NCBI RefSeq assembly: GCF_019774615.1
Contig: NZ_CP081496.1
Coordinates: forward strand, 2,790,001-2,854,000
DNA from: Streptomyces sp. BHT-5-2
GTDB lineage: Bacteria > Actinomycetota > Actinomycetes > Streptomycetales > Streptomycetaceae
Length of the DNA stretch: 64,000 nucleotides
Direction of reading: 5' to 3'
Part shown: one piece after another, positions 1-8,377 of the stretch
Layout of the letters: every line of letters starts with the position of its first letter
Numbering within the stretch: the first letter of the stretch is position 1
Notes under the pieces: generated by a model
What the model was told of the DNA's origin: nothing
The model's database searches: none
Seen by the model: the letters and a program-made list of their open reading frames with translations, nothing else
Made by a program: the position numbers and the translations under genes

Positions 1-1249
1 GGGCCGTCGGCGTGGCCAGTCCCAGCGCGCACGGGCAGGCGATGATCAGTACCGCGACCGCGGCGGTGAACGCGGCGACCGCGCCGTGGCCGGTGCCCAG
101 CCAGAGGCCGAGGGTGGCCAGCGCCAGCACGATGACGACGGGGACGAAGACCGCGGAGATCCGGTCGGCGAGCCGCTGCGCGGCCGCCTTGCCGTTCTGC
201 GCGTCCTCCACCAGCCTGGCCATCCGGGCCAGTTGGGTGTCCGCGCCGATCCGGGTCGCCTCGACGACCAGCCGGCCGCCGGCGTTGACCGTGGCGCCGG
301 TGACGGTGTCGCCGGGGGCGACCTCCACGGGGACGGACTCGCCGGTCAGCATCGAGGCGTCCACCGCGGAGGAGCCCTCCGCCACCCGGCCGTCGGTGGC
401 GATCTTCTCCCCGGGGCGGACGACGAAGCGGTCGCCCACCCGCAGCCCGTCGACCGGGATCCGGACCTCGGTCCCGCCGCGGAGCACCGCCACGTCCTTG
501 GCGCCCAGTTCCAGCAGGGCGCGCAGGGCGGCGCCGGCCTTCCGCTTGGCGCGGGCCTCGAAGTACCGGCCGGCCAGGATGAAGGTGGTGACGCCGGCGG
601 CGGCCTCCAGGTAGATGTTGCCGGCGCCGTCGGTCCGGGCGATGGTCAGCTCGAACGGGTGGGTCATGCCGGGCATCCCGGCCGTCCCGAAGAACAGCGC
701 CCACAGCGACCAGCCGAAGGCGGCGAGGGTGCCCAGCGAGATCAGGGTGTCCATGGTGGCCGCGCCGTGCCGCAGATTGGTCCAGGCGGCCCGGTGGAAC
801 GGCCAGGCCCCGTAGGCCACCACCGGGGCGGTCAAAGTGAGGGACAGCCACTGCCAGTTGGTGAACTGGAGCGCCGGCACCATCGCCATCAGGACGACGG
901 GCACGGAGAGCGCCAGGGAGACCAGCAGCCGCTGCCGCAGGGCGGCGAGCGGCGCGTCCGCCGCTTCCGGGCCGGCACCGGCCCCGGTGGCGTCGGCGGG
1001 CGGTTCCGGAGCGGGCGGCAGGGGCACCGCCGCGGTGTAGCCGGTCTTCTCCACCGTGGCGATCAGGTCGGCGGTGGCCACGCCGCTGTCCTCCGCGAGC
1101 GTCACCTGCGCCCGCTCGGTGGCGTAGTTGACGGTGGCGGTGACCCCCTCCATGCGGTTGAGCTTCTTCTCGACGCGGGCGGCGCACGAGGCGCAGGTCA
1201 TCCCGCCGATCTCCAGCTCGACGACTGGACCGTCGATCGCGGTGGTCAT
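1..1249 (-). CDS. copA: Copper-translocating P1B-type ATPase, C-terminus outside window
   Basis: Membrane pump that uses ATP to export Cu(I). The window holds the N-terminal 416 residues. An N-terminal heavy-metal domain has the metal motif MTCASC (about residues 17-22). It is followed by hydrophobic helices, the actuator-domain TGES loop (about residue 300) and the transmembrane metal-binding motif CPC (about 405). The DKTGT phosphorylation site and the ATP-binding domain lie beyond position 1. The ATG at 1249 is preceded by a strong GAGGAGG ribosome-binding site. The WYL-regulator gene lies 81 bp upstream in the same direction, but a CsoR-type palindrome at 1332-1346 suggests that the pump has its own copper-responsive promoter. 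Silver transport cannot be excluded. Confidence 0.95.
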   Translation of the reverse strand, partial: MTTAIDGPVVELEIGGMTCASCAARVEKKLNRMEGVTATVNYATERAQVTLAEDSGVATADLIATVEKTGYTAAVPLPPAPEPPADATGAGAGPEAADAPLAALRQRLLVSLALSVPVVLMAMVPALQFTNWQWLSLTLTAPVVAYGAWPFHRAAWTNLRHGAATMDTLISLGTLAAFGWSLWALFFGTAGMPGMTHPFELTIARTDGAGNIYLEAAAGVTTFILAGRYFEARAKRKAGAALRALLELGAKDVAVLRGGTEVRIPVDGLRVGDRFVVRPGEKIATDGRVAEGSSAVDASMLTGESVPVEVAPGDTVTGATVNAGGRLVVEATRIGADTQLARMARLVEDAQNGKAAAQRLADRISAVFVPVVIVLALATLGLWLGTGHGAVAAFTAAVAVLIIACPCALGLATPTA

Positions 1250-1330
1250 GACGGTTGTTCCTCCTCTTCGCGGGCCGTGGGCACCGGTGGCGGTCGGCGT
1301 CCCTTCCCCTCCGCCGACCCCGTCAACACT

Positions 1331-2365
1331 TTACCCCCCTGGGGTATTCCCCGGGGCATTTCCCGGAGCGGGGATCGATGTGATGTCCGTCCCGGCGTGC
1401 CCGGCCGCCCGCAGCGCCCGGTCCGCCGTCGCCCGGAGATACGCGGTCAGCTCGGCCGGCTCATGCACCGTGAACTCCCGGCCCAGCAGCATCAGCCGCA
1501 TCGCCAGCCACTCCAGCGAGTCGGGTGCGCTGCGCCAGCGGCAGCTGCCCTCGTCGAGCGGCTCCACCTCGCCCGCCGCCGGCCCGCCGAGCCGGGCGGC
1601 CACCTCGGGAGCCGGCCCGTACACCGTCACCAGCGCCCGGTGGGTGGCCGCCGTCGCCGCCATGCCGCGCATCCGCTCCCGTACGTAGGCCCCGGCGTCG
1701 GCGGCCGGCAGCTCGCGCGGCGGGGTCCGCACACCGGTGGCGAACGGTTCGCTCAGCCGGTCCACCCGGAAGATCCGCCAGTCGTCCCGGTCGTTGTCGA
1801 ACGCCACCAGGTACCAGCGGCGGCCCGCCGCGACCAGCCGGTGCGGCTCCACCAGGCGCCGGCCGAGGTCGCCCGCGCCGCCGCGGTAGCCGAACCGCAC
1901 CCGCTCGTGGTTGGCGATCGCCGCGGCCAGCACCGTCAGATGCTCCGGATCGACGGTCGGACCGTCGCCGGCCGGCATCGGGACGGTCGCGGTGCCCAGC
2001 GTCCCCACCCGCCGCCGCAGCCGCGCCGGCAGCACCTGCTCCAGCTTGGCCAGCGCCCGGACCGACGCCTCCTCGATGCCCGCGATGGTGTGCCCCGCGG
2101 TCGAGCGCAGACCCACCGCGATGGCCACCGCCTCCTCGTCGTCTAGCAGCAGCGGCGGCATGGCGGTGCCCGCCGCCAGCCGGTAGCCGCCCTCCGCGCC
2201 CATCGTGGCGTGCACCGGGTAGCCCAGCTCCCGCAGCCGCTCGATGTCGCGGCGAATCGTCCGGGTGGTCACCCGCAGCCGCTCGGCCAGCTCCCGGCCG
2301 GGCCACTCCCGGGGAGTCTGGAGCAGGGACAACAGGTTCAGCAGCCGTGCGGATGTCTCACTCAT
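1331..2365 (-). CDS. YafY-type HTH/WYL-domain transcriptional regulator
   Basis: DNA-binding regulator of 344 residues. Residues about 5-55 form a DeoR-like winged HTH (RELAERLRVTTRTIRRDIERL). The middle holds the WYL domain, with the WYLVAF core and conserved arginines that bind effector ligands in this family, and a WCX-like C-terminal part follows. I chose the ATG at 2365 because the HTH begins there. It has no ribosome-binding site, but a CATCAT hexamer lies 6 nt upstream, which fits a leaderless mRNA. A perfect inverted repeat at 2388-2406 is a likely autoregulatory operator. The gene overlaps the putative CsoR site of the downstream copper ATPase at its stop codon. The effector is unknown. 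Confidence 0.9.
   Translation of the reverse strand: MSETSARLLNLLSLLQTPREWPGRELAERLRVTTRTIRRDIERLRELGYPVHATMGAEGGYRLAAGTAMPPLLLDDEEAVAIAVGLRSTAGHTIAGIEEASVRALAKLEQVLPARLRRRVGTLGTATVPMPAGDGPTVDPEHLTVLAAAIANHERVRFGYRGGAGDLGRRLVEPHRLVAAGRRWYLVAFDNDRDDWRIFRVDRLSEPFATGVRTPPRELPAADAGAYVRERMRGMAATAATHRALVTVYGPAPEVAARLGGPAAGEVEPLDEGSCRWRSAPDSLEWLAMRLMLLGREFTVHEPAELTAYLRATADRALRAAGHAGTDITSIPAPGNAPGNTPGG
1332..1346. promoter_or_regulatory. CsoR-like copper operator before the copper ATPase
   Basis: Perfect inverted repeat TACCCC-CCT-GGGGTA, 83 bp upstream of the copper ATPase start and overlapping the stop codon of the WYL gene. GC-rich TACCCC/GGGGTA palindromes are the known operator type of actinobacterial CsoR copper repressors. 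No csoR gene is in the window, so the regulator would act in trans. Confidence 0.6.
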
Positions 2366-2387
2366 GGGACGATGATGACCGAGGAAA

Positions 2388-2406
2388 TAGGACGGGAGCT
2401 GTCCTA
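2388..2406. promoter_or_regulatory. Inverted repeat, likely operator of the WYL regulator
   Basis: Perfect repeat TAGGAC-N7-GTCCTA located 22-41 bp upstream of the WYL-regulator start, within the region where its promoter must lie. Autoregulation is inferred from position only. Confidence 0.5.
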
Positions 2407-2543
2407 GGCGGTTTCTTTGGCGGCTCTGGCGCCGAGGACGTCCGACCGGGCGCGCCGGGCGCGCGCCCAGGGGCGCGCGGGCAAATGAACAGCACGGCCC
2501 GGACCACGACGGGGTGCGGAGTACGCAAAATGACATCCCGGCC

Positions 2544-2580
2544 GTACCCCTGGGGTGCTCCCACGGGCGATACTGGCCCG
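2544..2580 (+). promoter_or_regulatory. corA promoter with palindrome over the -35 region
   Basis: GATACT at 2569-2574 is a good -10 hexamer and lies 6 nt before the GTG at 2581, so transcription probably starts at the start codon. The near-palindrome GTACCCC-T-GGGGTGC (2544-2558) covers the place of the -35 box. Confidence 0.5.
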
Positions 2581-3672
2581 GTGTCGATGATCAGCAACCT
2601 CCGCAAAGCCGTCCGGCTGCCGCAGCCGCGACCGGGCGGGGTGGACCTCAGCCACCCCGCCCGGTCGCCGCTCGGCACCGCCGTGGTGAACTGCGCGGTC
2701 TACGTCTCCGGGGTGCGCCAGGACGGCCACCAGCCGGCCGAGGAGGCGATCCGGCAGGTCCGGCGGACCGGCGACGGCTTCGTGTGGATCGGCCTGCACG
2801 AGCCCTCCGACGTCGAGTTCGCCGGCATCGTCGAGCTGTTCGGGCTGCACCCGCTCGCCGTCGAGGACGCCGTCCACGCCCACCAGCGCCCCAAGCTGGA
2901 GCACTACGACGACTCGCTGTTCACCGTCTTCAAGACCGTCCGCTATGTCGAGCACGACCAGCTCACCGAGACCAGCGAGGTCGTCGACACCGGCGAGATC
3001 ATGGTCTTCACCGGCGCCGACTTCGTGATCACGGTGCGGCACGGCGGCCACGGCTCCCTGGGCCCGCTGCGCGAGCAGCTGGAGCGCGACCCGGACCAGC
3101 TCGCGCTCGGCCCGTCCGCCGTGCTGCACGCCATCGCCGACCTCGTCGTGGACGACTACCTCGACGTCGCCGGCCACGTCCAGGACGACATCGACGACGT
3201 CGAGAGCGAGGTCTTCTCGGTCCGCGGCAGCCGCGGCGCCGACCGGATCTACCAGCTCAAGCGCGAACTCCTGGAGTTCAAACGGGCGGTGGTCCCGCTG
3301 GACCGCCCCCTCCAGGAACTGGCCAACCGCTCCCTGCCGTTCATCGACCCCCGGACCAGGACCTACTTCCGGGACGTCGCCGACCACCTCGACCAGGTCC
3401 GCGAGCGGATCACCGGCTTCGACGAACTGCTCAACTCCATACTCCAGGCCCACCTTGCCCAGGTCGCCAACGCCCAGAACGAGGCGATGCGCCGGATGTC
3501 CGCCTGGGCCGCGATCCTGGCCGTCCCCACCATGGTCACCGGCGTGTACGGCATGAACTTCGAGTACATGCCGGAGAAGAGCTGGCCGTTCGGCTATCCG
3601 CTGGTGATGGCCGTGATGGTGGGGGTCTGCTGGCTGATGCACCGCGGCTTCAAGCGGAACGGCTGGCTGTAG
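2581..3672 (+). CDS. corA: CorA-family magnesium/cobalt transporter
   Basis: Divalent-cation channel of 363 residues. A soluble N-terminal alpha/beta domain and a long acidic helical stalk are followed by two C-terminal membrane helices. The family signature YGMN lies at the end of the first helix (YGMNFEYMPE), followed by a short loop and the last helix, ending in a basic tail. The length is typical of the family. Start: GTG 2581, because a -10 hexamer sits 6 nt upstream and implies a leaderless mRNA; ATG 2587 is the alternative. The gene is transcribed alone and diverges from the WYL regulator. The convergent MFS gene ends 52 bp downstream. Ion preference cannot be read from the sequence. 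Confidence 0.93.
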   Translation: MSMISNLRKAVRLPQPRPGGVDLSHPARSPLGTAVVNCAVYVSGVRQDGHQPAEEAIRQVRRTGDGFVWIGLHEPSDVEFAGIVELFGLHPLAVEDAVHAHQRPKLEHYDDSLFTVFKTVRYVEHDQLTETSEVVDTGEIMVFTGADFVITVRHGGHGSLGPLREQLERDPDQLALGPSAVLHAIADLVVDDYLDVAGHVQDDIDDVESEVFSVRGSRGADRIYQLKRELLEFKRAVVPLDRPLQELANRSLPFIDPRTRTYFRDVADHLDQVRERITGFDELLNSILQAHLAQVANAQNEAMRRMSAWAAILAVPTMVTGVYGMNFEYMPEKSWPFGYPLVMAVMVGVCWLMHRGFKRNGWL

Positions 3673-3723
3673 GCCCTGGTGCGCCGGGCGGGACGGCCCC
3701 CGTGCGGGGTGCCGCCCCGGGGC

Positions 3724-5001
3724 TCAGCGTCCCGCGACGTGTCGGGGCCGGGCGGCGCCCAGTCCCGCCGCCACCTGCGGCACCAGCAACACCAGCAGCA
3801 CCACCAGCGGGCCGGCCCAACTGCCCGAGGCGTCATGGACGGCGCCCAGCACCGCCGGGCCGGTGGCGGCCAGGACGTAGCCGAAGCACTGGGCCATGCT
3901 GGAGAGTTGGGCGGCGTGCCGGGTGTCCGGGGCGCGCTGGACGATGAACAGCAGCGCCAGGCTGATCGCCGTCCCCTGCCCCAGGCCCAGCAGCGTCATC
4001 CACAGGTACGCGCCGCCGACCGGCGCCGCCCACATCCCGGCGAAGCCCGCCGCGCACAGCACCGCGCCCAGCGTCGCCAGCGTGCCGGCCCGCAGCCGGC
4101 GGCCGACGATCACCGGCGCCAGGAACGAGCCCGCGATCCCCAGCAGCGAGGAGAACGACAGCATCCAGCCGGCGTCGCCCGCGCTCGTTCCGGCGTCCTC
4201 CAGCATCGTCGGCAGCCAGGCGGCGGCCGCGTAGTAGCTCAGCGACTGCAGCCCCATGAAGCCGGTGACCTGCCAGGCCAGCGGTGAGCGCCACAGGCCG
4301 CGGACCGGGTGCGCGGCCTGCCGGGCGGCGGCCCCGGACACCCGCGTACGGGCCCGGACCTGCGGCAGCCAGACGACCAGCGCCAGCACCGCCAGCGCGC
4401 CCCAACAGGCCAGCGTGGCCTGCCAGGAGAGCCCGGCGGCCTGCTGCACCGGGACGGTGATGCCGGCCGCCAGCGCCGCGCCGCCGAACAGCGACATCGA
4501 GTACAGCCCGGTCATCAGGCCGGCCTTCGCCGGGAAGTCCCGCTTGATCAGGCCCGGCAGCAGGACGTTGGCGACCGCGATGCCGGCGCCGATCACGATG
4601 GTCCCGGCGAACAGCGCCACCACCGAGTCCAGCAGCCGCAGTCCGGTGCCCAGGCAGATCAGCACCATGGTGCCGAGCAGCGAGCGCTCCATGCCCAGGC
4701 GCCGGCCCAGCCGCGGGGCGACCGGTGCCAGCAGTCCGAAGCAGAGCAGCGGCAGCGCGGTCAGCAGGCTGGTGGCGGCCGCCGACATCCCGCTGTCCGC
4801 GCGGATGGTGCCGGCCAGCGGGGAGACCGCGACCAGCGCGGGCCGCAGGTTCAGGGCGAGCAGCACGACGCCGATGCCGAGGTACAGGGCGCGGCGGCCG
4901 GTGCCGCCGGCCGGGTCCGGTCCGGTCCCGTCCGCCGCCGCGGCCGGTCCGGCCGGCCGCGGCGGCGCCTGCGATATGCCCGATGCCGGTCCGTGCTTCA
5001 T
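3724..5001 (-). CDS. CynX/NimT-type MFS transporter
   Basis: Major facilitator protein of 425 residues with about 12 hydrophobic helices. The first helix is followed by ALNLRPALVAVSPL, the conserved N-terminal signature of the cyanate/2-nitroimidazole (CynX/NimT) subgroup. A Pro/Ala-rich cytoplasmic N-terminus of about 35 residues precedes it. The start codon overlaps the stop of the upstream GntR regulator (ATGA, 4998-5001), so the two are translationally coupled and the regulator very probably controls the transporter. No enzyme gene is linked, so substrate and direction of transport remain unknown. An acidic or small organic substrate would fit the FadR-type regulator. Confidence 0.88.
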   Translation of the reverse strand: MKHGPASGISQAPPRPAGPAAAADGTGPDPAGGTGRRALYLGIGVVLLALNLRPALVAVSPLAGTIRADSGMSAAATSLLTALPLLCFGLLAPVAPRLGRRLGMERSLLGTMVLICLGTGLRLLDSVVALFAGTIVIGAGIAVANVLLPGLIKRDFPAKAGLMTGLYSMSLFGGAALAAGITVPVQQAAGLSWQATLACWGALAVLALVVWLPQVRARTRVSGAAARQAAHPVRGLWRSPLAWQVTGFMGLQSLSYYAAAAWLPTMLEDAGTSAGDAGWMLSFSSLLGIAGSFLAPVIVGRRLRAGTLATLGAVLCAAGFAGMWAAPVGGAYLWMTLLGLGQGTAISLALLFIVQRAPDTRHAAQLSSMAQCFGYVLAATGPAVLGAVHDASGSWAGPLVVLLVLLVPQVAAGLGAARPRHVAGR

Positions 5002-5813
5002 GGCCGGGTTTCCTCCTGTGTCCTGTCGTTCCCGTCCGCGCCGGCGTCCGGCGCGGTCTCCTCGTCATTGCTGCCGCTGCCGCTGCCGCTGCCGCTGCCG
5101 CTGCCGCTGCTGCCGCCGTCGGCCGGGTCGCGGAGCGCGGCGGCGGCCTCGGCGAGGTGCGCCAGCGCCGCCTGCTCGGCGGCTTCCGGGTCCCGGGCCT
5201 CGATGGCGTCGACGATCGCGGTGTGCGCGTCGAACTGGTGGCGGACCGCGTCGGGCAGCAGCGGCGTGCCGACCACGGCCGCCACGGCGTCCCGCAGGGC
5301 GTCGCCGAACTGCTCGTACAGCTCGGCCAGCAGGCTGTTGTGCGCGGCGGCCGCGATCGCCCGGTGGAAGCGCAGGTCCGCGTCGACGAAGCGGTCGATG
5401 TCGCCGGTGTCCCAGGCCCGGTTGCGCACCGCCAGTGCCTCCCGCAGCGCGGCCAGGTCCTCGTCCGTGCGGCGCTCGGCCGCGTGGCGGGCGGCGTCCC
5501 GCTCCAGGCACGAACGGACCTCGTACGCCTCCAAGTTGGCGGCCCGGCGCAGCCTGCGCCGGACCGCGGCGCCGAAGCCGCTGCGGGCGCGGACATACGT
5601 CCCGTCGCCCTGCCGGGGCTCCAGCATCCCGGTGTGCACCAGGGCGCGGACCGCCTCGCGGACGGTGTTCCGGCCGACGTCCAGCTGTGTGACGAGCACC
5701 GGCTCGGCCGGGATCTTCGTGTCGACCGGCCACTCGCCGTCGGCGATCAGCCGCTCCATCTGCTCGATGACCAGCTCGACGAGGCTGGTGCGGGCGGTGC
5801 TGCGCAGCGGCAT
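4998..5813 (-). CDS. GntR-family (FadR subgroup, FCD domain) regulator
   Basis: Regulator of 271 residues. An N-terminal winged HTH (about 5-70; DVGRNTVREAVRALVHTGML is the recognition region) precedes an all-helical FCD ligand domain with the D/H residues that bind metal or carboxylate (DLRFHRAIAAAAHN, FDAHTAIVDAIEARD). I chose ATG 5813, preceded by GAGAGGAC, rather than a longer frame from 5876. Near the C-terminus there is a Gly-Ser stretch encoded by a hexanucleotide repeat. It is coupled to the MFS transporter by a 4-nt overlap. A perfect palindrome at 5917-5931 is the likely operator. FCD ligands are usually organic acids. Confidence 0.92.
   Translation of the reverse strand: MPLRSTARTSLVELVIEQMERLIADGEWPVDTKIPAEPVLVTQLDVGRNTVREAVRALVHTGMLEPRQGDGTYVRARSGFGAAVRRRLRRAANLEAYEVRSCLERDAARHAAERRTDEDLAALREALAVRNRAWDTGDIDRFVDADLRFHRAIAAAAHNSLLAELYEQFGDALRDAVAAVVGTPLLPDAVRHQFDAHTAIVDAIEARDPEAAEQAALAHLAEAAAALRDPADGGSSGSGSGSGSGSGSNDEETAPDAGADGNDRTQEETRP
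5071..5109. repeat. Hexanucleotide microsatellite CTGCCG
   Basis: Six perfect copies of CTGCCG and one half copy, encoding a (Gly-Ser)n linker in the C-terminal tail of the GntR regulator. The unit is a multiple of three, so changes in copy number keep the reading frame. Confidence 0.9.
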
Positions 5814-5916
5814 CGGCGCCGTCCTCTCGCCCGCGCTCCGCGGGTCTGCGTCCGCCGGTGCCCGCCGACCGGGCACCTCGTTTTCTCCGGTGTCTCCACC
5901 AGCGATTCCACCGGTG

Positions 5917-5931
5917 ATGGGAACATCCCAT
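5917..5931. promoter_or_regulatory. Palindrome, likely operator of the GntR regulator
   Basis: Perfect ATGGGA-ACA-TCCCAT repeat in the 219-bp region between the GntR gene and crcB. It lies about 105 bp upstream of the GntR start and 100 bp upstream of crcB. FadR-type regulators bind short palindromes of this size. Assignment is by position. Confidence 0.5.
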
Positions 5932-6032
5932 GTTTAGCGCTGTCAAATGGCGGGGCTTAGCCTGAGGGCGGTGACGCCCCTCGGCGGACGGACACGCAGA
6001 CCTGGACACACAGACAGGGAGAGCCGCGGACG

Positions 6033-6467
6033 ATGGACGAGCGAGCCCGCCGGCCGATGCCCTGGCAGGGCGAGTGGCCGGTGATCGGCGCGGTGGCCGT
6101 GGGCGGTGCCCTCGGCGCCGCCGCCCGCTACGGCGCCGGCCTGCTCCGGCCGACCGCCGACGCCGGCTTCCCCTGGACCACCCTCGTGATCAACGTGGTC
6201 GGCTGTGCGCTGATGGGCGTCCTGATGGTGCTGATCTCCGAGGTGTGGACCGCCCACCGGCTGCTCCGGCCGTTCCTGGGCACCGGCATCCTCGGCGGCT
6301 TCACCACCTTCTCCGCCTACGCCGTGGACGTCCAGCGCCTGGTGTCCGCCGGACGGCTGCCGCTCGCCCTGGCCTATCTCGCCGGCACCCTGATCGCCGC
6401 GATGGCGGCGGTGGCGCTGGCCGGGGCCGCCACCCGGGCGCTCCTCGGACTGCGGCGGCCGGCATGA
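6033..6467 (+). CDS. crcB: CrcB/Fluc fluoride channel subunit 1
   Basis: Small membrane protein of 144 residues with four predicted helices. Fluc proteins are dimeric fluoride channels that let F- leave the cytoplasm. The family hallmark [12 protein letters not shown] is present (about residues 89-100), as is the asparagine of the second helix in [12 protein letters not shown]. The start ATG 6033 follows GGGAGAGCCGCGG. The stop overlaps the next start (ATGA at 6464). With the second crcB at 6862 it probably forms a heterodimeric pair. I found no fluoride riboswitch in the 219-bp leader. Confidence 0.94.
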   Translation: MDERARRPMPWQGEWPVIGAVAVGGALGAAARYGAGLLRPTADAGFPWTTLVINVVGCALMGVLMVLISEVWTAHRLLRPFLGTGILGGFTTFSAYAVDVQRLVSAGRLPLALAYLAGTLIAAMAAVALAGAATRALLGLRRPA

Positions 6468-6865
6468 CCGATCGCGCGGCGCACACACCGGCGCCTCCCG
6501 CCGGCCGCCCGGCCCTGCGGATGACCGTCCTCGTCGGCGAGCAGGACGTCTGGCACCACCGGCCGCTCTACGCGGAGATCGTGCACCGCGCCCGCGCCGC
6601 GGGCCTGGCCGGGGCGAGCGTCTTCCGCGGCGTCGAGGGCTTCGGGGCGACCTCGCTGATCCACACCCAGCGGCTGCTGTCGCTCAGCGAGGAACTGCCG
6701 GTGGCGGTGGTCGTGGTGGACACCGAGGAGCGGGTGCGGGCGTTCCTGCCGCAGCTGTCCGAACTCCTCGCGGGCGGGGGACTGGTGACCCTCGACCCGT
6801 GCGAGATGATCGCGTTCCGGGGCCGGGCGGACCGTACCGCCGGCGGGGAGGACACACAGGGGTGA
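6464..6865 (+). CDS. DUF190 family protein between two crcB genes
   Basis: Protein of 133 residues, soluble, with the DUF190 pattern ([20 protein letters not shown], then [12 protein letters not shown]). DUF190 proteins have a ferredoxin-like fold related to PII proteins, and no biochemical role is established. Both ends overlap a crcB gene by 4 nt (ATGA at 6464, GTGA at 6862), so all three are coupled in translation. A regulatory or accessory function in fluoride export is the natural inference. Confidence 0.88.
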   Translation: MTDRAAHTPAPPAGRPALRMTVLVGEQDVWHHRPLYAEIVHRARAAGLAGASVFRGVEGFGATSLIHTQRLLSLSEELPVAVVVVDTEERVRAFLPQLSELLAGGGLVTLDPCEMIAFRGRADRTAGGEDTQG

Positions 6866-7236
6866 ACTGGCTGCTCGTGGTGGCCGGTGCCATGGTCGGG
6901 GCACCGCTGCGCTTCCTCACCGACCGCTTCGTCCAGGCCCGGCACGACACCGTCCTCCCCTGGGGGACGTTCGCCGTCAACGTCGTCGGCAGCCTGATCC
7001 TCGGCCTGCTGACCGGCGCGGTCGCCGTCGGCGCCGCCGGCCCGCATGCCCAGCTGCTGATCGGCACCGGCCTGTGCGGGGCCCTGACGACGTACTCGAC
7101 GTTCTCCTATGAGACCCTCAGGCTGGCCGTCGACGGGGCGCGCCGGTACGCCCTGCTCAACGTCGCGCTGAGCCTGCCGGCCGGACTGGCCGCCGCCTTC
7201 GCCGGCGTCGCCCTCGGCCGGGTCCTCTGGTCCTGA
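6862..7236 (+). CDS. crcB: CrcB/Fluc fluoride channel subunit 2
   Basis: 124 residues, four predicted helices, with the Fluc motif [16 protein letters not shown] and the helix-2 asparagine in [13 protein letters not shown]. The GTG start at 6862 overlaps the DUF190 stop. It is shorter than the first subunit and differs in sequence, as expected for a heterodimeric two-gene Fluc channel. A 12-bp hairpin at 7285-7314 ends the operon. Confidence 0.93.
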   Translation: MNWLLVVAGAMVGAPLRFLTDRFVQARHDTVLPWGTFAVNVVGSLILGLLTGAVAVGAAGPHAQLLIGTGLCGALTTYSTFSYETLRLAVDGARRYALLNVALSLPAGLAAAFAGVALGRVLWS

Positions 7237-7284
7237 CGCCGCGGTCCGCCACCGGGGCCGGCCCGACTGCCCGTACACACGCGA

Positions 7285-7314
7285 GCGGTGGGGCTCGGGA
7301 AGGAGCCCCACCGC
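7285..7314 (+). terminator. Terminator of the crcB operon
   Basis: Perfect 12-bp stem GCGGTGGGGCTC / GAGCCCCACCGC with a 6-nt loop, 48 bp after the last crcB stop. It has no T tract, as is common in Streptomyces. Confidence 0.7.
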
Positions 7315-7352
7315 AAGGGCGGACGTACGGAACGTCAGGGCTGGTGGGGGGT

Positions 7353-7382
7353 ACGGAGCCGGCCGCCAGGTACCGGCTCCGT
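7353..7382 (-). terminator. Terminator of snpA
   Basis: Perfect 10-bp stem ACGGAGCCGG / CCGGCTCCGT with a 10-nt loop, about 90 bp beyond the snpA stop. Together with 7285-7314 it separates the two convergent units. Confidence 0.55.
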
Positions 7383-7471
7383 CAGCCCCGGACCGCCGCC
7401 TGCCCGGCCACCGTCAGCCCGGCCGGGGACGGCGGGCCGACCGCCGTGCCGCGTCCAGGGATCGGCCCGGG

Positions 7472-8134
7472 TCAGCTGCCGGAGCGGGCCCCGGCCAGGC
7501 CGTTCGCCCAGAGCTGGTCCACCTTGGCCCGCTCGTTGGCGTCCGGCTGGGTGTTCTGGCAGGACGGGCCGGGCCCGCCGCCGGACATCAGCTCGCTGCA
7601 GGGGCCCTCGTAGTGGTCCGGCAGGCCCAGTACGTGGCCGGTCTCGTGGGCGACCACGCGGACGGAGTTGTACTGCTGGGCCTGGCTGTGGTCGATGAAG
7701 ACGAAGCCCTTGCCGTGGCCGTCGGTGCTGGCGTACGAACCGCGCGGGTCGTCGCCCTCCTTGTACTGGAAGTCGCCGCCGCTGCCCGCCTGGAGCTTGA
7801 CGTTCTTGACGGCGCTGTTCCATATGGAGGCGCTCTGGGATATCTGGTCCGCGAAGGACGGTGCGGCGCTCGCGTCGTAGGTGACGGTCACCGACTTCAG
7901 GTTCGGGTCGGCCTTCAGCTTGGCCCTGGCCGACTTCATGACGGCGTCGAAGAACGCCTTGGTGTCCGCCTTCTCCTTCGCCGAACCGGTGTAGGCGGCG
8001 ATCGAGGCGGGGGTGCTGTGGTGGGGGGTGGAGTGTGCGGCGGGGGAGGTCGCCGACACCGGTGCGGCCGCGGCGAGCGCGGCGGCGAGGCCCAGACCGA
8101 GCGCAGCCGACAGCGCCGTCTTGGGAGATCTCAT
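7472..8134 (-). CDS. snpA: Snapalysin, secreted small neutral zinc protease
   Basis: Secreted metalloprotease (M7 family) of 220 residues. A signal peptide covers about residues 1-29 (positive start, Ala/Leu-rich core, PVSA-type end), followed by a short propeptide. The zinc site HETGHVLGLPDHY carries two histidines and the aspartate ligand typical of snapalysins. A cysteine pair (GPCSELM...GPSCQN) fits the family disulphide. The gene diverges from a LysR regulator (snpR), the standard arrangement in Streptomyces, where the regulator activates the protease gene. The 243-bp gap holds a putative operator at 8255-8278. Confidence 0.96.
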   Translation of the reverse strand: MRSPKTALSAALGLGLAAALAAAAPVSATSPAAHSTPHHSTPASIAAYTGSAKEKADTKAFFDAVMKSARAKLKADPNLKSVTVTYDASAAPSFADQISQSASIWNSAVKNVKLQAGSGGDFQYKEGDDPRGSYASTDGHGKGFVFIDHSQAQQYNSVRVVAHETGHVLGLPDHYEGPCSELMSGGGPGPSCQNTQPDANERAKVDQLWANGLAGARSGS

Positions 8135-8254
8135 GTGGGGGGCTCCTTAATTTCCGAGGGGCCGTACGGCCGCCGTGTGGGGCGGCGGCCGGGGCCCTGC
8201 GGATTTCTTGGTGCCGTTGAGTGTGGACGGAGTTCACCCGTGGGACGGAGATGC

Positions 8255-8278
8255 CAGGTGGCGATAGCCCGAACCAAT
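8255..8278. promoter_or_regulatory. Putative SnpR (LysR) operator, copy 1
   Basis: Contains ATAGC-CCGAA-CCAAT, a T-N11-A LysR-type box (8264-8278). The 16-bp block at 8255-8270 recurs exactly, in inverted orientation, at 9360-9375 just after snpR. It lies between snpA and snpR, about 120 bp from each start. Confidence 0.55.
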
Positions 8279-8365
8279 ACCCCTGGTGACGGCGGGCCAA
8301 CGTGCTGGTGAAGAGCCGGAGTTCGAGCCGGCCGAAGAGTCTGGTGTCAGCCGCGCCCGCGCGTT

Positions 8366-8377
8366 TATGCTCCCCGC
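8366..8377 (+). promoter_or_regulatory. -10 hexamer of snpR, leaderless geometry
   Basis: TATGCT (8366-8371) is followed by 6 nt and then the GTG start. No Shine-Dalgarno is present. Transcription probably begins at the start codon. Confidence 0.55.

Noticed and set aside
5932..6032. A fluoride riboswitch upstream of crcB
   Set aside because: There is a small hairpin (GGGCG-GTGA-CGCCC) in the leader, but the conserved pseudoknot elements of the crcB motif are absent.
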